Shown: positions 29,824 to 32,288 of the stretch, one piece after another
Layout: each line of letters starts with the position of its first letter
Position numbering within the stretch: the stretch's first letter is position 1
NCBI RefSeq assembly: GCF_007990715.1
Contig: NZ_BJWY01000090.1
Coordinates: 1 to 32,288, forward strand
Reading direction: 5' to 3'
Source: Nocardia seriolae NBRC 15557
Lineage (GTDB): Bacteria; Actinomycetota; Actinomycetes; Mycobacteriales; Mycobacteriaceae
DNA length: 32,288 nucleotides
Made by a program: the position numbers and the translations under genes
The notes under the pieces: model-generated
What the model saw: the letters and a program-made list of their open reading frames with translations, nothing else
Databases searched by the model: none
What the model was told of the DNA's origin: nothing

Positions 29824-29963
29824 TTTGCCCTCCGCTTCGCTCCGGGCGGGTTCGCGGCGCTGGGAGTCTCGTTCTTCCCTCCCTCCCTCCCTCCCTCCCT
29901 CCGCCTCCTCCGCTTCGCTCCCCCGGCACCGCTCGGTCCATAACGAGACGCGCCGCGAACCTG
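29823..29963. repeat. Dispersed structured repeat, copy B
   Basis: This is the second copy of the element at 23916-24060, in the same orientation. Arms GGTTCGCGGCGC plus GTCTCGTT (left) and AACGAGACGCGCCGCGAACC (right) pair over 20 bases with a five-base bulge. The loop holds six tandem CCCT units (29877-29900) in place of the 22-base duplication of copy A. On the minus strand, which is the transcribed sense here, this reads as repeated AGGG, a strong G-quadruplex pattern. It fills most of the 166-base gap between the KstD-like and phytoene-desaturase-like genes. Confidence 0.8.
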
Positions 29964-29989
29964 GGGGCCGTTCCAACTCTGTGAAGAGA

Positions 29990-31528
29990 CTAACGGGTGG
30001 TCATGTCGAGGGCGGCCAGGTGGCTGAACAGGACCGACGCGCCGATCGGGTTGCCGCCGCCGGGGTAGACCGTGCCGCTGACCGCGGCCATGGTGTTGCC
30101 CGCGGCGTACAGGCCCGGAATCGGTTCGCCCGCTCGGTTCAGCACGCGCGCGGCCGAATCGGTGCGCAGCCCGCCCTTGGTGCCCAGATCCGAGATGCCG
30201 AAGGCGGCGGCGTGGAACGGGCCCTTCACGATCGGGGTCAGCGGCGGCTCGCCATTGCTGAAGGCGCGGTCGTAGGCCTCGTCGCCGCGGCCGAAGTCCG
30301 GGTCCACGCCATCGGCGGCGATCTTGTTGAAGCGGGCCACGGTCGCGACCAAAGACTCGGCGGGCACACCGATTTCGGCGGCCAGGCCCTCGAGGGTGTC
30401 GGCGGTCTTCCACAGGCCCGCCTCGACGAAGCGCTCCGCGGCGACCATCGGCACATTGCTGGCCTTGATGGGTGGCACGAGGCCCTCGGTGTCGTCGTAG
30501 ATCATCCAGAACGGGAGGGTGGCCGAGCCGTCGTTCAGGTGCGCGATGATGTCGCGGCCGAGCCGGTCGTAGGGCGCGGACTCGTTGACGAAACGCTCAC
30601 CGGCCTGATTGACGAAGATGCCGCCGGTGAACCACAGCGCGAAGGCCGCCCGGCCGTCCGGATGCACCAGGCCCGGCGACCACCACGCCTGATCCATCAG
30701 ATCGGTGTCCGCGCCCACGGCGATGCCCGCCTCGTGCGCCCTGCCCTGATTTCCCCACGGCCCCATAGTGTCCCGGGCCGCGCCGGGCACGCCGTAGCGC
30801 TGCCGCAGCTCGCCGTTGCCCTCGAAGCCGCCCGCGGCCAGCAGCACACCCTTGCGGGCGCGAATGGCCACCCGCTGTCCGTCTCGCTCCACGATGGCGC
30901 CGGTGACCGCGCCGTCCTCGGTGACCAGCTCGACCAGCGGGGAGTTCAGGTACAGGGAAGCGTTGGGGTAGTCGGACAATCCCAGCAGGAACCGGCCGAC
31001 GAGGGCACGCCCGCCGATCAGATGGTCCGGCTGCGGATCGCCGTGCCGGTCGGTGCCCAGCGGGCCGCGCACCGATTCGCTCAGCTCGCCGAGCTTCGCG
31101 GCACGCAGCGGCGCGGGGATGATGTGCCGCTTGCCATCGGTGCGCGCCTCGGGAGCCTTACCGAAGTAGTCGGGCCACGGGAACATCTGGAACTTGAAAG
31201 CCTCGTCCGCTTCCAGGTATTCGATGACCTTCGCGCCATTGCGGACGTAGGTCTCCTGTAACTCCGCCGGGGTGCGATCGCCGACAACGGCCTTGAAGTA
31301 GGTGAGCGCGTCCTCGACGGTGTCGTCCACGCCCGCCCGCACCAGCACCGGATTGCACGGGAACCAGACCCCGCCGCCGCCCGAATACGAGGTGGTCCCG
31401 CCGAATTTGTCGGTGGCCTCGACCACCGCGACGGTCAGTCCCTCCCGGGCCGCCGTATAGGCCCCGGCCAGGCCGCCGCCGGACCCTGCCACCAGGACAT
31501 CGACTTCTTCGTTCCAGTCCGTCACCAT
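29990..31528 (-). CDS. FAD-binding dehydrogenase, 3-ketosteroid Delta1-dehydrogenase (KstD)-like
   Basis: A 512-residue flavoprotein of the KstD/fumarate-reductase-like superfamily. The FAD motif VLVAGSGGGLAGAYTAAREG, TSYSGGGGVWFPCNP, VLLAAGGFEGN, and the C-terminal GLYAAGNTMAAVSGTVYPGGGNPIG are all intact. The YPGGG-x-x-G element resembles the Tyr...Gly oxyanion arrangement of KstD enzymes, which insert a C1-C2 double bond into the steroid A-ring. A close relative acting on another ketone substrate cannot be excluded. ATG 31528 has AGGGAG five bases upstream. It is followed on the same strand by repeat copy B and the interrupted phytoene-desaturase-like gene, so the two may once have formed an operon. 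No other steroid genes adjoin it. Confidence 0.85.
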   Translation of the reverse strand: MVTDWNEEVDVLVAGSGGGLAGAYTAAREGLTVAVVEATDKFGGTTSYSGGGGVWFPCNPVLVRAGVDDTVEDALTYFKAVVGDRTPAELQETYVRNGAKVIEYLEADEAFKFQMFPWPDYFGKAPEARTDGKRHIIPAPLRAAKLGELSESVRGPLGTDRHGDPQPDHLIGGRALVGRFLLGLSDYPNASLYLNSPLVELVTEDGAVTGAIVERDGQRVAIRARKGVLLAAGGFEGNGELRQRYGVPGAARDTMGPWGNQGRAHEAGIAVGADTDLMDQAWWSPGLVHPDGRAAFALWFTGGIFVNQAGERFVNESAPYDRLGRDIIAHLNDGSATLPFWMIYDDTEGLVPPIKASNVPMVAAERFVEAGLWKTADTLEGLAAEIGVPAESLVATVARFNKIAADGVDPDFGRGDEAYDRAFSNGEPPLTPIVKGPFHAAAFGISDLGTKGGLRTDSAARVLNRAGEPIPGLYAAGNTMAAVSGTVYPGGGNPIGASVLFSHLAALDMTTR

Positions 31529-31633
31529 TGCTCCCTGAAAAACGGGGTCCGCTCCCGAAAACGCGGTCTCTCCGCGACGGTATGCGCCGGGAGCGGTTCG
31601 CGCAGCAAGTGTCCCGATGGCCGGATGTGCCGG

Positions 31634-32272
31634 TCAGAGTCTGATCGCGAAAACGGTGCCCTGCGGGGTGCGCTCGTCGGGGCGGGCCTCGCGCCAGAAT
31701 TTGGTGGTGGCGCGGAAACCGTTGTCGGCCAGGACCTCCGCGAAAGTGTCCGGGGCCCAGCGATAGGCGGGGGCGACCCTGTGGGCGTAGTCGCGCGTGC
31801 CCGTCGGCTCATCGGTGGCCTGGAAACCGAACAGGGCGTGGCCGCCCGGAAGCAGCACCCGCGCGAACTCGGTCAGCACCGCGGGCAACCGCTGCGGCGG
31901 GGTGTGAATGATGGAGTACCAGGCCACGATTCCGGCCAGCGCGGCGTCCCCGAACGGCAGCCGATCCATCGAGCCGACCTCGAACGGGATGTCCGGATGG
32001 GCGGCGCGAGCCAGCCGGATCATCTCCGGGGACAGATCGATGCCCGACATCTCCAGCCCGTTCGCGGCCAGGTGCGCGGCGATCCGGCCCGGGCCGCAAC
32101 CGATCTCGGCCACCGGGCCGGTTCCGCTCTCCCGCACCGAATGCGCGAAGGCGTCCAGCATGCCCCGGTCGAAGGGATTGTCGCGCAACTGTTCGCGGAC
32201 CAGATCGGTGTAGAGCTGCGCCACGTCGTCGTAGGCGGCCCGGGTGAAGCGCACGTCCTCGGTTTCGCTCAT
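31634..32272 (-). CDS. Class I SAM-dependent methyltransferase
   Basis: A 212-residue cytoplasmic methyltransferase of the UbiE/Methyltransf_11 type: motif I VAEIGCGPGRIAAHLAANG (about 54-72), acidic loop MSGIDLSPEMIRLAR, motif II EVGSMDRLPFGDAALAGIVAWYSIIH, and post-motif VLLPGGHALFGFQ. The N-terminus TRAAYDDVAQLYTDLVREQL is common in actinomycete members. The substrate is unknown. The gene is complete, starting 16 bases from the window's right edge. The 105-base gap to the KstD-like gene suggests a separate promoter for that gene. Confidence 0.9.
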   Translation of the reverse strand: MSETEDVRFTRAAYDDVAQLYTDLVREQLRDNPFDRGMLDAFAHSVRESGTGPVAEIGCGPGRIAAHLAANGLEMSGIDLSPEMIRLARAAHPDIPFEVGSMDRLPFGDAALAGIVAWYSIIHTPPQRLPAVLTEFARVLLPGGHALFGFQATDEPTGTRDYAHRVAPAYRWAPDTFAEVLADNGFRATTKFWREARPDERTPQGTVFAIRL

Positions 32273-32288
32273 GATCCGACCCTAGGAC

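Noticed and set aside
28669..29976. Oxidoreductase start upstream of 29823, adding an Arg/Glu-rich N-terminus
   Set aside because: The added residues are the translated dispersed repeat. The FAD motif follows directly after TTG 29823.
1..32288. CRISPR arrays, tRNA/rRNA genes, intact insertion sequences or prophage
   Set aside because: No regularly spaced direct repeats, no cloverleaf or rRNA sequence, and no transposase, integrase or phage structural motif seen.

Overview
The window is chromosomal DNA of a high-GC actinomycete. It is most likely Nocardia or a close relative in the Mycobacteriales. Reasons: strong G/C preference at third codon positions, many GTG/TTG starts, an adjacent XRE-DUF5753/DUF397 pair, and several genes whose closest remembered relatives are mycobacterial (an Sdh1-type succinate dehydrogenase, a FadE10-type acyl-CoA dehydrogenase, a FadD5-type acyl-CoA synthetase, a KstD-like flavoprotein). 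There is no rRNA, tRNA, CRISPR array, phage or intact insertion sequence. Family assignments are from memory of the families; no database search was run.

Layout. 178-1265: XRE regulator and DUF397 partner, closed by a strong hairpin. 1329-5180 (minus): small membrane protein and the sdhC-sdhA-sdhB operon; the membrane subunit carries a C-H-x-C-x-H cluster. 5545-6849 (plus, divergent): a thiolase homologue that has lost its catalytic residues. 6910-11980 (minus): small unknown protein, alpha/beta hydrolase, fadE10 and an AAA ATPase, with a 42-bp perfect palindrome behind fadE10 and a CRP-like site in front of it. 12169-13743 (plus): small coiled-coil protein, secreted NlpC/P60 protein, and an S4 RNA-binding gene broken by one in-frame TGA at a conserved Trp position. 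13763-18379 (minus): a putative operon of cation/proton antiporter, ParB-like protein and a shortened, catalytically empty KS-AT-KR polyketide-synthase homologue, preceded by an orphan VapB-like antitoxin with its own inverted repeat. 18523-23796: nitronate monooxygenase, fadD5 and an 818-residue membrane protein combining a degenerate kinase domain with a flippase-type domain. 24125-28248: SGNH hydrolase, LysR regulator, methyltransferase, and a divergent NmrA-like oxidoreductase/HxlR pair. 28282-32272 (minus): a phytoene-desaturase-like gene with one in-frame TGA, a KstD-like flavoprotein and a methyltransferase.

How it fits together. The recognisable metabolism is lipid/steroid catabolism feeding respiration: acyl-CoA ligation (FadD5), acyl-CoA dehydrogenation (FadE10), KstD-like dehydrogenation, and succinate oxidation to quinone (Sdh1).

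What stands out is the number of enzyme-shaped proteins without active sites (thiolase, KS-AT-KR protein, kinase-like domain), two otherwise intact frames interrupted only by UGA, and a roughly 145-bp dispersed hairpin repeat present twice (23916-24060 and 29823-29963). The repeat has a variable pyrimidine loop, and one copy supplies the ribosome-binding site of the gene next to it.
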